The notes under the pieces are model-generated. The model saw nothing but the letters and a program-made list of their open reading frames with translations, made no database searches and was not told where the DNA came from. A DNA stretch of 64,000 nucleotides, from contig NW_014577243.1 in NCBI RefSeq assembly GCF_000485595.1, positions 352,881 through 416,880 on the forward strand, written 5' to 3'. The DNA is from Priapulus caudatus (lineage: Eukaryota > Priapulida > Priapulimorpha > Priapulimorphida > Priapulidae). Positions within the stretch are counted from its first letter, which is position 1. Every line of letters begins with the position of its first letter. Shown piece after piece: positions 12,801 to 22,897 of the stretch. The position numbers were made by a program, and so were the translations under genes.

Positions 12801-13780
12801 CCCAGAGAAAGGCCGAGCTAATGGCCAGCTGGCTGCAGCTCTTGAAGAAAAAAAACAGATTGAGCAGGAGAAACTTCAGTTGAAACTCAAGAAAGAGGAA
12901 ATTCAGATAAGAACTGAGATAAAGGTGTCGGATGCTAGAGCTTATGTCTTGGAAGAGTTGGAGAGGAGTGAGTTAAATGACCAGAAAATGCCATGAATAT
13001 GGACTTCCCAGAGCGTGGAGTAGACAGTAAACGGGAGCCATCAGTGGAGGACAAGCAGTTTAACAAGATAGTGGAGGAATCGATGAAATATCAGGATGGT
13101 CACTACTCCATGGATTTGCCTTTCCGACAGGCAGACATCAAGAGTAACTCACGTGACAATTTTCCAAGGCATACAGGTACGCATCTCCTTTATCACCCCA
13201 TGTTCAACAAAATCATAAACTAATTCTGATCAGTCATCACAAATGGGTGCACGATTACAATTGTGAAAACCTTATGGCTAAATGACTGACTGTCATATGA
13301 GGTAACAAATCCACTGTACTTGCCTATTGCTGCAATCTTTTTATCCTGCACCCAGACTCCTGTATCACAGGTAGTAATTGCTTCCACTCCAAAACCAGCA
13401 CACATATTTATGATAGTTTTTTCAAGATTGCACACATAGTTTCTTAATCCAAGTCGAAAATCCTTCAAGTTTATCACGGGGTATGCAACCAGCTGCCCTG
13501 GCCCATGAAATGTTATCAATCCTCCACGGTCTGTGCAATGAAACTTTGCTCCCAGCCTCTTCAGTCTTTCCTCGTCATTTGCAGTATACCCTTTCTGCCG
13601 AATGCCTATCGTGTACACGGGGTCATGTTCCACAAGTATGATAGTATTTGGATGATCCACCACTTTTGATTGTGCTGCAAGGATATGTTTCTTGAAAATG
13701 GACTTCTGTACATTCCAAGCAGACATTAGGGGCATTCTGCCTAACTTTGAGAGCTTTATTACTATCTTTGACATGATCAT
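9808..13780 (-). CDS. LIPT2: Lipoyl(octanoyl) transferase (LIPT2), two exons
   Basis: This enzyme moves octanoyl from acyl carrier protein to the lipoyl domain of glycine-cleavage H protein and 2-oxoacid dehydrogenases, in mitochondria. Coding exons are 13324-13780 and 9808-10025, together 675 bp and 224 residues, the usual family length. The LipB signature RGGLITFHGPGQ lies at residues 85-96. The catalytic pair is Lys148 in KKIAAIG and Cys182 in HIVPCGI. The intron splits codon 153 (Gly). Its donor reads ATAG|GCAAGT, a GC rather than GT donor, and its acceptor is TTTTAG. The start was taken at 13780 because MSKIVIKLSKLGRMPL aligns with family N-termini; Met3 is an equally possible start. No targeting peptide is obvious. 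The 3.3 kb intron is packed with repeats. It appears intact. Confidence 0.92.
10616..10682. repeat. M1 repeat end with TTAGGG run (copy b)
   Basis: This is the reverse complement of the M1 end seen at 545-592 and 32440-32475, followed by four TTAGGG-like units (GTTAGGGTTAGGGTTAGG). It lies in the LIPT2 intron. The same junction of M1 end and telomere-like repeat exists at 32275-32320. Confidence 0.7.
11652..11797. repeat. M2 MITE with CCCTAA-type core
   Basis: This 146-bp element has terminal inverted repeats of about 26 bp beginning CAAGGATA; the arms differ at about one position. The interior holds CCTAACCCTAACCATAACCC, a degenerate telomere-like run, and an AT-rich part. It lies in the LIPT2 intron. 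Confidence 0.75.
11852..11897. repeat. Perfect 46-bp palindrome
   Basis: The sequence from CGGGTTCG to CGAACCCG reads the same on both strands for 46 bp, with no spacer and centre CTAATCGATTAG. Partial second-order symmetry (CGGTACTG/CGGTACCG) lies just before it. It sits in the LIPT2 intron. Confidence 0.85.
12014..12112. repeat. M3 repeat (intronic copy)
   Basis: Contains GCTCCAAGAAACGGTATTGC followed by a block ending in GTCGCACAGCCTAGCTGGTC. Both are reverse-orientation matches to the M3 units at 3110-3590. Confidence 0.7.
12512..13195 (+). pseudogene. BEL/Pao gag-pol fragment in the LIPT2 intron
   Basis: Three coding remnants are visible. They are a charged segment with SGGKSRSGNSVGSTHSGESS (12512-12763), a coiled-coil rich in Lys, Glu and Gln (about 12820-12995), and a segment with FPERGVDSKRE and DGHYSMDLPF (12993-13195). 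The last matches the region just before the reverse transcriptase of BEL-1 (44470-44620). The order fits a BEL/Pao copy with a large internal deletion of gag and protease. It is antisense to LIPT2 and dead. Confidence 0.75.
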
Positions 13781-14370
13781 GTATTTTGAGAAGAGGAGAG
13801 TGCTGCATCATCTTCACCAAAGGGCTGATCAGGAAGATATAGTATTTGAATCTTTAAAAGTAGTGACTTCCTCCTCCAATTATGTACTACCATCTACAGA
13901 TCCACCTGAAAAACAAACACGAACAATTTATTAATCACCAAGTTCTTTATACATACGTACTCATAAAGTTCTATTCCAGATGTTATAATTAGTTACAGTT
14001 AACTAGAAGAAGTGCTCACACGATATCGATATGTTTGTGATAAAGGATAATACACCAAATAACACATGACAACATGTATTTATTGTAGAACTATTATCCG
14101 CAAGGAGAACAGGACGATAACCTTGTCATCATTACGTTCTGTTATGCGCAGGGCAAGTGTTCATAAGTGGTACAAAATAGTTCATAACTGCTACACTCCC
14201 CTCACCAGGATAGGCATTATAAATGCACATTTAGATATAACGTTGAAATATGTATAACACTTGATCTCGAACATAAATTGCACTGAACTGCTCCTGTGGC
14301 TGAAAATACTTATATTTCAAGGCTTGATCTTATAACACTGTCAATCTTGAGTATGGACACAAATGCACAT
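13781..14370. other. Upstream flank of LIPT2, no gene recognised
   Basis: On the minus strand this is the promoter and 5' untranslated side of LIPT2. I see no convincing TATA box or upstream coding exon. Confidence 0.4.
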
Positions 14371-14377
14371 AAATAGT

Positions 14378-14784
14378 AAGTAAGTAAGTAAAAACTTTAT
14401 TTAACGACGATAAAACATGTTAGGCACAGACACAATATACTGGCGTGGACCTATCTTCCACATGGCCGTCTCACAGCAATAGAACAGTTAAATATTAAAT
14501 AAATACACAATAAGAGTTGAAGTAGGCCTACTTGGACTAAAATTGTACGGGGTAAGTAGAGCACAATGGACCTTATTGATAGGGCAAGATTATCTTTAGA
14601 TGGACATTAAAAGAAGAAATGGTACCGTGAGGGCATCTCGAACATCAGGAGGTAAATTATTCCACTCAGATGCCGCAGCACACCGAAAAGATTTTCTTAG
14701 CATTTCAGTGCGTGCACATAACTGCGTGCGGATACATAACTGAGCGTCCACTGTGACTATGTGGTTTACAAGAGACCAAATCAA
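14378..14784 (-). mobile_element. 3' end of a non-LTR retrotransposon
   Basis: The minus-strand open frame 14596-14784 contains RKSFRCAAASEWNNLPPDVR, the typical C-terminus of CR1/L2-like reverse transcriptase polyproteins (WNNLPP motif). Downstream on the same strand the copy ends in AAATAAAGTTTTT and a (ACTT)n tail near 14380-14400, typical of this group's 3' end. The rest of the element is missing, or it could be the displaced end of the LINE at 15960-17850. Confidence 0.7.
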
Positions 14785-15049
14785 GTCATTTATAAGTGTG
14801 ATACAACTGTTGTGTGCTGTTGTGTGCTGTTGTGTTTGTGTTTTGCAGCTAATGGCTACTCAAACTTGTTTGGGTTTCCTAACATTTCTCCAATATTGAG
14901 TCATATCACTTTTATGCTGTGTATTAAAGCACTTGCTATCGGTTGCACTTGCGTAGATGTAAATGACAACACTGTTGGTTAAGTACAGCCTGCCTGCAAC
15001 CATTGTCAGGACTACCGTTGCCAAGTGACTGGATGAACCTTCTTCTTCT

Positions 15050-15541
15050 TAGACCCTTTAGTCTCCTGGGAGACATAGGTCTTTGGTGTACTCCCTCCAT
15101 ATCGCTCGGTTGGTTGCCTTCTGCTCAATTTCCCTCCAGGTGTAGCCCTTCTTCTTAAGTTCAGCCTCTGAGTCTCGCCTCCAGGTTGCTTTGTGTCTTC
15201 CCACCCGACGTCTTCCTTGCGGGTCCCAGCTGAGCTCCATGCGTGCAATGTCCGTCACTTTCTTCCGCAGTGTGTGGCCCACCCAGCCCCATTTCCTTAT
15301 TCAGATTTGGGTTTCGATTGGGGTATGCTTCGTCCTTGTTATTTGCAATGGTGCAAGGCAAAAATATTCTGAGGATCTTCATCAAGCATTTGTTAACAAA
15401 ACTTTGGATTTTTCGGGTTATTTTGGCTTTTAGTTTCCATGTTTTACAGCCATACATGAGGACGGTCTGAACATTAGAGTTGAAAATTTTTAATTTAGTT
15501 TTGAGGGTGATGGCGCTTGTCTTCCAAACTTTGTTGAGCAA
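15050..15541 (-). mobile_element. Non-LTR retrotransposon reverse transcriptase C-terminus
   Basis: Two overlapping minus-strand frames carry one ancestral sequence. First comes NVQTVLMYGCKTWKLKAKIT with a Lys-rich stretch (15541 towards 15290). Then come GHTLRKKVTDIARMELSWDP and RHKATWRRDSEAELKKKGYTW (15282-15058). Both are the usual end of a non-LTR reverse transcriptase polyprotein. One frameshift near 15280 breaks it. Nothing of the 5' part is present here. Confidence 0.75.
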
Positions 15542-15959
15542 TTTGAAGGCTCATGAACATGGATGAACCATGTGTTGACAATTCCTGACCAACAGATTAT
15601 GCAAATGAAACATAAAATTGAATAATAAACATAATCTTGATGAGAGCATATGAATGTGATTGCTCGAGAACTGGAACCATTAGGGCTAGCTACATTATCA
15701 TATGTGACTTGCTGCTCCAGGGTTAGAAATTAAATTTTGAACAAGGTTGGACTCCCTGCCCTCAAAAAGAGGGAGTCTGCAGCAAAATGAGGGAGTACGC
15801 AGTCTGAAGTTTAACACTAAAGATATCAACAATAACGCATGTGCTTATTTTGATGATTCATGCAGTTGCACGTCTGCCAAATTTTCTTTGGACGTTTGCT
15901 GAAAAAATACGGCAATTCCGCAAGGCATCTGCAACGAACTAGTTAGTATAGCAGAATTT

Positions 15960-17850
15960 TCAGGGAGTCACACAGACTCCTGCATATATGTCAAATCAGG
16001 GAGTCTGACAGTAAAGCAGGGAGTATTTGACTCAGGACTCGCGTTAATTTCGCACCCTGCTGCTCTGTTCCATTGCCTTGTCGAGTGTCGTGTCAGATTC
16101 CCCGTGCTGTGTTTTTCCAGGTTCATGGAGGCAGCGATCATGGCGAGGGTTGGCTTGATGTGGTCAAGGCCAGCAGCTTTATTGGTTGCCAGTGTTTGCA
16201 TGGTTTTTATAATTTCTTCTTGAGTGACGGGCCTAACACTAAAACTTGATCTGGGCTGGGCTTGTATAGCCGAAACACTTGCCCGAGTGCTTGTTTCGGC
16301 AAGGTTGTTTCCTATATTAGCTGCCAGGTTGGTGTAATGAGTGTTGAATATTTCTGCAACTTTATTTTGATCTGTCAATAGATTGCCCTTTTCCTCCAAG
16401 ATCACTGTAATCCAAGCCCAGTGATGCTTTTGGTCTGTTAAACATTACTGGCTTTATCTTCTAGAACTCCTTGTTGGTGGAAGCACCGTCATGTCTCTCA
16501 GCAAAGTAGTTTTTAAGCAGGTCTGCTTTATAGAGATGGCCAGCTTTCTTTGTTATCTGTAATTTTCCCAATTTTCGAGGGTGGGATACTTTGTGTATTT
16601 GTTTCTGAGCATTCTTTTTCTGTAGATGGCACGTTTCCATTAGGCAGCTCTCCCTTTGGTTTAGTCTTTGCTTTTGTTAGAGGTACATGATCCAATGTTG
16701 ATCATCTGGGTCTTGGAAAATTGCAGCTATGTAGAATGGGGCTTTTGCCATATCTTGCTGGAAGGTGCTGGGGTTAAACCATCTTAAATTGTGTCGTGAT
16801 ACCATTTTGGCATGGGTTTCTTTAGGTTCCCTTTCATCACTGTGCAAATAAACCGATGAAAATCGCCAAGGCCAGTGTCGACGGCCGTGGTTTTGTGGAA
16901 TCGTGTAGGACAATTTGTTAGAAAAAGGGTCTAACAAGGAGCCATTGCCAGGGTTTTTAAAGCAGGTACGCACTTTCAGCAGATTTTTGAGATTGAAAAT
17001 CACGCATAGGTCAGATAGTGTCTTTCATTTTGTCTTAGGTAGAGGCTTGTCAAAATTTAAGTCACTGCATAGTATAATATTGTTGTAGTGTGTGTAGCAA
17101 GGGTCTAGGAAAACAGTTAAAGTTGATTTGAAGTCCTGATCACTGACACTTGGTGGTTTGTAGATTGAGATCAGAAGCCATTTCAGCCCTGCGTGATGGA
17201 GTTCAATGCAGAGTGTATCTAGGTTTCGTGATTCAAGTCTTCCAACTCTGCGATGGGGAATACCTGATCGGATTATTGCCATAAGACAACCACCATGCCA
17301 GGTACGGTCTCTCCGGAGGGGTTCTGCACAGCCTTCAATGCAGAAAGGAGCATTGGGTTTAGTTACATCCAGCTTTGTCTCAGAAAAGACAACAATATCG
17401 AAGAGATTTTCAGTGAATATGTCCGACATGATCCCGAACTTGTGATAGATTGCAATAATGTTCAGGTGTGAGATGATCAGATTGTTATGGTTTGATTTGC
17501 GTGAGTCCTGTAGCTCAGGGAACATTACAAAGGGTCCAGCAGTGTGATCCACGTGACCTCGGGTTGTGATTATCTGAGATAGAATCAGAAAAGAATGAAT
17601 CACTTAATTGTGGCAGTTGGCAATTAAAACAATACCAATTGGCATGATCTGACGATAGATACGTAAACTCTTCGGCCGATATCGATATGCAGTCCGGCAG
17701 ACATTTTATGTGATGCCATATGTCGCAGGTATAACAACAAATCGCATTTTGGTTTGATCTGACTGCCTTGTGGCAGATGCCATGGGGAAATTTGTGATTG
17801 TGTTTCCATCTGTCCTGGGCAGAGTTGACCCTGGGCACAGCATTCACAGG
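15960..17850 (-). mobile_element. 5' part of a PHD-finger LINE (endonuclease plus start of RT)
   Basis: Read on the minus strand from 17850, the order is as follows. A PHD-type zinc finger has CCYTCDIWHHIKC and WYCFNC (17624-17847). An APE-type endonuclease has SETKLDV, LLISIYKPPS and CSDLNFDKPLP (17603-17025). A further endonuclease/linker segment spans 17003-16677. The region before the reverse transcriptase spans 16405-15968 and includes VTQEEIIKTMQTL and NKAAGLDHIKP. This is the layout of CR1/L2-type LINEs. Frame changes near 17520, 17010 and 16560 break the reading frame, and the polymerase core is missing at the 3' end. Confidence 0.8.
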
Positions 17851-18354
17851 TTGTTTTTCTTCGGAGTCAGTCTATGTGCGCCCCTACTACTGGACTCACT
17901 GCCCAAATGCAATCTACATAATTATTCTCCTTCTTAGCCACATTCGTACCATGGCCGCACATCCCAGACGCGATCTTCCTGCGCCGGTGGGTGCTATGCT
18001 ATTTGACAATGTCTTTACTAGAGCGTACATACCCACATTCATGCAAATAGCAACTAATGATTACAGGATCATGATGTTGATCTGTCTATAGATAGTATTT
18101 GATCAACTTTGTCTCTTTCCGTCTTCATTATACTTAATAGGACTTTGAAGACTAATAATAATAGTTACGATATTACGAGGTTACGATGAATTTGAATCTT
18201 TACAAATACAACTTGTAGTTATACTGAAGTAGGAATATTACCCCAACATTTACGAAAATTAAGTGTGGGTCAACAAAATCTGTATGGACAGGAATGGCCC
18301 TCACCCAGGTACTAGTACTAGTAGTGCAGCGGCTGAGACCCCAAAAATTAAGTG

Positions 18355-18475
18355 CACCCCTACCGGAGGTATAACAAGCTGGGACTGGTCTCCGCCTGGA
18401 TTCCTAGTTTATGAAAAGCCATGTTGTAGTTGCAGCAACCTTGACCAACATGCCGAATTAACCCCTTTCTTACGG
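18355..18475 (+). repeat. M4 dispersed repeat (copy 1)
   Basis: About 120 bp containing GGTATAACAAGCTGGGACTGG and CATGTTGTAGTTGCAGCAACC. They match the reverse complement of 31501-31622 at roughly 95% by eye. It directly abuts the 5' broken edge of BEL-2. Confidence 0.75.
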
Positions 18476-19258
18476 AGCCCAAACTTAACGAATGCCATCG
18501 TGGACGTGCTGTTGCGATTCCGTCAGCAACCCGTAGGAATCATGGGAGATATAGAGGGCATGTTTAATCAAGTCAAGGTCAATGAGCATCATCGGGACTT
18601 CTTGCGGTTCCTGTGGTATCCTGGAGGGAACCTAAACCAACCGCCGGAGACTTATCGGATGACGACACATCCATTTGGGGCAGTTTCTTCTCCAGCCTGC
18701 GCAGCTTCGGCGCTACGACAGTGTGCCACTGACAGTGAAGGACAGGTTTCACGAGAGGTCGTAAGCACCATTAGAAGGAGCTTCTACGTTGATGATGTGC
18801 TAAAATCTCTTGTCGATGATGATCAAGGGATCGACGTGAGGAGGGGTGTGACTACTGCAGTTAAGGAAAAAGGAGGATTCAGAGCATGCCAGTGGATTAG
18901 CAACAGCAAGCCCGTGAATGACTCCATCCCGTTATCAGAAAGGTCAAAGAAACTAGAGCTAGCTATTGACAGTGAGGAGCTACCGACTGAAAGAGCTTTA
19001 GGGATAATTTGGGATACCGAGACAGATACGTTCACGTTCAAAATTAGGCTAAAGGTGAAAGCGGCTACAAGAAGGGGAATTCTGTCGGTCATCAGTAGCG
19101 TTTTTGACCCCCTAGGACTAGCTGGGCCGTTTGTCTTACCAGCAAGGATACTACTACAACGTCTATGCAAGCAGGACATAGCATGGGATGACACCATCAG
19201 CGAGAAAGAAATGAACGAGTGGAGTCAATGGCTAGTTGACATCCAGAAATTGGAGTAA
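18476..19258 (+). pseudogene. BEL-2 reverse transcriptase
   Basis: Contains VLLRFRQQPVGIMGDIEGMF, the HPFGAVSSP segment and the catalytic SFYVDDVLKS motif typical of BEL/Pao. It is followed by the SVISSVFDPLGLAGPF connection region. The N-terminal fingers are absent. The frame ends at an in-frame TAA (19256-19258) where the related BEL-1 reads through. Confidence 0.85.
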
Positions 19259-20110
19259 GTGTTTGTGCCAAGGAGCCTGCGTCCTAGAGAATTCACAAAA
19301 ATTGTATCACGAGAACTACACGCATTCGCAGATGCATCGGACAGCGGGTATGGGATAGCCGTTTATACGTGTTTACAGGACGATAAGGGTCAGGTCTGCT
19401 GTTCGTTGCTATTTGGAAGGTCAAGGGTCGCTCCACTGAAGAAAGTCACCACACCGAGAATGGAGCTAACGGCTGCCAGCGTAGCAGTGAAGATCGTTGC
19501 AATGATTACAGTTGCAATGGAGTATGAGTTTGATAAGATTGTCTACTGGACCGATAGCATGACCGTGTTACGATACATCAACAATCAGACCAGCAGATTC
19601 CACACCTTCGTTGTTAACAAAGTCACCACGATTCAAGAAGGATCAACTTTAAACCAATGGAGATACGTCCCTACTCAGCACAATCGCGCAGATTCTGCAT
19701 TCCGAGGACTTCGACCAAAGGATCAACGAGCTAGCGAGCAATGGTTGTTGGGGCCCAAGTATCTATGGGAGCCGGAGTCACAGTGGCCGAGATCAGAGTT
19801 CTCACAGGAGCTGTCACCTGAAGATCCAGAAGTTAAGAAAGTTTATGCCACACTTGCAGCACCTGGAGACACCGTAACTACAGATGAACTGTTCGCTAGA
19901 TACTCAAATTTGAAGCAACTCAAAACAACTGTTGCATGGATACTAAGGGCACAGAAATGCTTTAAGCAGCGTCGCAGCACTGATAGAAGGTTGAGAGCTC
20001 AAGGCAGCGAAGTGTTAACACCACTTAGAGTAGAGGAGTTGGAATCAGCGGAGATCTCGATTGTTAAATACCTGCAGCAAATGCACTTGCGGAAAACGGA
20101 AAACACCTAG
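19259..20110 (+). pseudogene. BEL-2 connection and RNase H region
   Basis: Continues in the same frame after the TAA stop. It includes VPRSLRPREF, the RNase H-like start HAFADASDSGYG, TPRMELTAASVAVK and YWTDSMTVLRYINN. A one-base frame change near 20108 separates it from the integrase part. Confidence 0.85.
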
Positions 20111-20615
20111 GATTAATACAGAAGCTGGACCCATTCGTGGATGAAGCAGGACTGCTTAGAGTAGGAGGACGCCTACGACGTGCTAAGGTTCCAGTTGAAG
20201 TCAAACATCCGATGCTGTTTCCGAAGGACTCGCCAGTCACTAGACTTATATTAGTAGATGCCCACAATGGAGTCGGACATCTAGGCTCGAACAGTACGTT
20301 GAGTGCACTCCGACAGAAGTATTGGACTACTTTGGCCCATTCGAAGTTAAACGGGGACGGAGCACTTACAAGCGATACGGAGTCATCTTTACGTGTTTCT
20401 CAAGCCGGGCAGTACACATTGAGTTAGCCCAAAGTCTTACCACAGACTCGTGCATAAACGCTGTCAGGAGATTTGCCGCAAGACGAGCTGTACGTCGCCT
20501 GAGATCAGATAATGGTACTAATTTAGTTGGAGCCTGTAGGGAGCTGAAAGAAGAAATCCAGAAGTGGAATCAGTCAAAGATTGGATCAGCCTTACGTCAG
20601 AAAGGGATAGAATAG
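20111..20615 (+). pseudogene. BEL-2 integrase, N-terminal and core parts
   Basis: A segment with DEAGLLRVGGRLRRAKVP and HLGSNSTLSALRQKYW is joined after a deletion to the catalytic core with DYFGPFEVKRG, FSSRAVHIEL and RLRSDNGTNLVGA. The part that should hold the last zinc-binding cysteines is missing. The core is cut at 20615 by the DNA transposon. Confidence 0.82.
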
Positions 20616-20621
20616 GGGTTC

Positions 20622-21866
20622 CAGAGATGCCAACCACTACGATTTATCCGTATTTTATACGAATTTCTATTCCTTTGCACCACTACGACCAGTTTGTATG
20701 AAACTACGAATTTTACTGTGATCGAAAAAAAAAATTTTGTTTGTTCCGTCAGTCTATAATACGCAGGGGAAAAATACACGGGGGCGGCAGGCGATTTCGC
20801 CCTCGAAATGCCAAAAAGAGCCCCCGAAAACATGATATCGGGGGCAACCCCAAAAGAAAAAGTTGCCCTGGAAATCGATTGTCCAGGTCGGTCCCGTGCC
20901 TTGCCGCTCTCGCTCGGCGTTGCTGCGCTGCGATGCCTAGGCCTCTGCCGCTAGCGGCAGCCGGTTCCACGGCACGGTAGAATACATGGTACGGTGTGAC
21001 TGTCAAGTGTTTACCATTTAAGCATGCATGTGTGTACTGTACTGTATTGCATTCAATCAAGCGCGCGCCGCCACCCGCGCGTATATACGTGTGTGCCTGT
21101 GCGGGCGCTTGCGTGTGTGCCTGCGTGCGTGCGTGTGTGCTTGCGGGCGTGCTTGCGTGTGTGCCTGCGCGCGTGCGTGCGTGAGTGCGTGCGTGTGCCG
21201 GTGTGCCTGCGGGCGTGCGTGCCTGCGCGCGTGCTTGCGCGCGTGCGTGCGGGTGTGCCTGCGGGCGTGCATACGTAGACCTGTAGGACCAACGACCCGT
21301 AGGATTATAGAACGGTAATCCATGGAAAATCCTAATGAAATTCACACTTATATTTTTTCCTGCCGGCACACTCGAGTGTCATTCCCGATTGTAGCTTTTT
21401 CGTCAATTCCCCGAAAGAGTTTTTTTGTCGCTTTCTCATAGTCCAGCAATGCCAACCCTCTACATTTTAGTAGTGATTAGTACCACGCTGAAACAATCGT
21501 GCCCCCCCCGTACTTCATTCAACACAGCGTCGATGGATGTGCACAGCCATACACACGTGCCTCGCGGGCCGCTTTCTCAAACCCCCTAAGCTTCCAGGGC
21601 GCTTACGCGGTCCTTGGACCCCAGCCGCAAGAGACTTTGCGTATAAACAATCGATCCTCCTCGCTCGTACAGGCAGACACTCCTCTATTTGCGCTAGCCG
21701 TAATACAATGTTTCATGTGCGTGGCAGCGTATGTACTACAATTTAGAACGTGTGTGTGTGTGTGTGTATAAAATTAATAATCCCCACCCCAAACCCCCCT
21801 CCCCTCGAACTACTAATTTGATGGCCAGAAACTAGAGATTGCTTCAAATATATGTTGGCATCTCTG
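20622..21866. mobile_element. Non-autonomous DNA transposon inside BEL-2 integrase
   Basis: The ends are CAGAGATGCCAAC and its exact reverse complement GTTGGCATCTCTG (13 bp, 14 if the next C/G is counted). They split the integrase between residues that are adjacent in BEL-1. Flanks GGGTTC (20616-20621) and GAGTTC (21867-21872) match at 5 of 6, consistent with a 6-bp target duplication carrying one change. No transposase is encoded. The size of 1245 bp and the end sequence suggest a hAT-like element, but the superfamily is not certain. A second copy of the end motif (CCAGCAATGCCAAC) lies inside at 21443. Confidence 0.82.
21065..21280. repeat. GC/GT-rich simple repeat within the DNA transposon
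   Basis: About 215 bp of GTGCGTGCCTGCG-like alternation. Open frames crossing it on all frames (Cys/Val/Arg-rich or Ala/His/Thr-rich) are artefacts of the repeat. It could form Z-DNA. Confidence 0.85.
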
Positions 21867-22454
21867 GAGTTCAACTGCCCAATAGCCTCCCATCATGGTG
21901 GAGCCTGGGAGAGGCTAATCAGATCCGTGCGCAAGGTACTGTACGGAGTCGCCACAGAGCAAGTCATTCACTTGGAGGATGAGGGCTTGCAGACCCTCTT
22001 TTGTGAGGCAGAGGCGATCCTGAATAACAGGCCAATAGCACGAGTGTCCAGTGACGCAGTTGACTCGCCAGCATTGACACCCAACCACTTGTTGAGGTTG
22101 CAGCCGGAGCAAGCACCACCACCTGGAGTGTTTGTAAAGGAGGACAACTATGTCAATAGAAGGTGGCGACAGGTACAACACTTGGCGAACGTGTTTTGGA
22201 GGAGATGGAGCACAGAGTACCTGGTAGCGCTCCAGGAGCATCAGAAATGGCGAAAGGAGGAGAGGAACGTCAAGGTCGGAGACGTGGTATTGGTGGCGGA
22301 TAGGAATATGCAGAGGAACCAGTGGCCAGTAGGCAGAGTGACGGAAGTGATGGAGGACGACAAGGGGCTTGTGAGGGTCGTCAATGGCCGAATTGGAGCC
22401 ACCATCCTGAAGCGACCAATTGCGAAGTTATGCCTCATTGTAGAAGCTGACTAA
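21867..22454 (+). pseudogene. BEL-2 integrase C-terminal part and DUF5641-like domain
   Basis: Resumes after the transposon with FNCPIASHHGGAWERLIRSV, then ALTPNHLL and the C-terminal VKVGDVVLVADRN, WPVGRVTEV and KLCLIVEAD stop. BEL-1 has the same order at 47300-47885. Intact as a frame, but cut off from the catalytic core. Confidence 0.85.
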
Positions 22455-22549
22455 GGCGCTGCGCGTTCCGTGATGCCACGATGTTTGCGCATTTAATGGT
22501 GTGTTGAATATAATTGCTCGTGTCAAGCTCACAATTAGGGAGCCGGGAT

Positions 22550-22897
22550 GTTTAGGGGGGTTTTGTTTATTCTTAGTGACGTTTTTTGGTTGTACGCAGT
22601 ATGTTAATTGTAGAGCCGCGCCACCTGTGGGTGCGCGGGAAACTATGCTTACCGACAAGGGCAGCACCATACTGTTATTGGGTTTTATGTTTGAGTAGAA
22701 ATTAGTAAGTTTGATGTCATTAGTATTTGATTAGATGATTTCTTACGGTGTTTTGTAATTGTGTTTTTGCAGTTTACGTATATATATAGAAGAAACGTAC
22801 AAGTACGGCTGTAACGAAACCCAGTATCTACGGATGTATTAATAAAGAAATCAACACAAGAATTTGGTCTTGTACGTCTAATTCAGGTGATGTTACA
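22550..22897 (+). repeat. BEL-2 3' LTR
   Basis: Begins TGTTTAGGGGGG directly after the purine-rich ACAATTAGGGAGCCGGGA, a block also found just before the BEL-1 3' LTR, and ends GATGTTACA. An AATAAA lies near 22840. The next base begins Ty3 copy A. Confidence 0.7.

Larger units (their letters stand above)
18476..22897 (+). mobile_element. BEL-2: 5'-truncated BEL/Pao LTR retrotransposon
   Basis: Reverse transcriptase, RNase H, integrase and the BEL-specific C-terminal domain follow in order and are about 60-70% similar to BEL-1. Gag, protease and the 5' LTR are missing. The 3' LTR is present (22550-22897). Breaks are an in-frame stop at 19256-19258, a frameshift near 20108, loss of about 180 bp of the integrase zinc-finger region at about 20325, and a DNA transposon inside the integrase (20622-21866). 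It cannot be active. Confidence 0.88.

Noticed and set aside
18263-18475. N-terminal extension of the BEL-2 reverse transcriptase frame
   Set aside because: The first ~70 codons come from the M4 repeat and upstream DNA; similarity to BEL RT begins only near 18476.
20749-21369. 206-residue Ala/Thr/His-rich minus-strand frame and several Cys/Val/Arg-rich plus-strand frames
   Set aside because: All cross the GTGCGTGC simple repeat inside the DNA transposon. The composition is dictated by the repeat.
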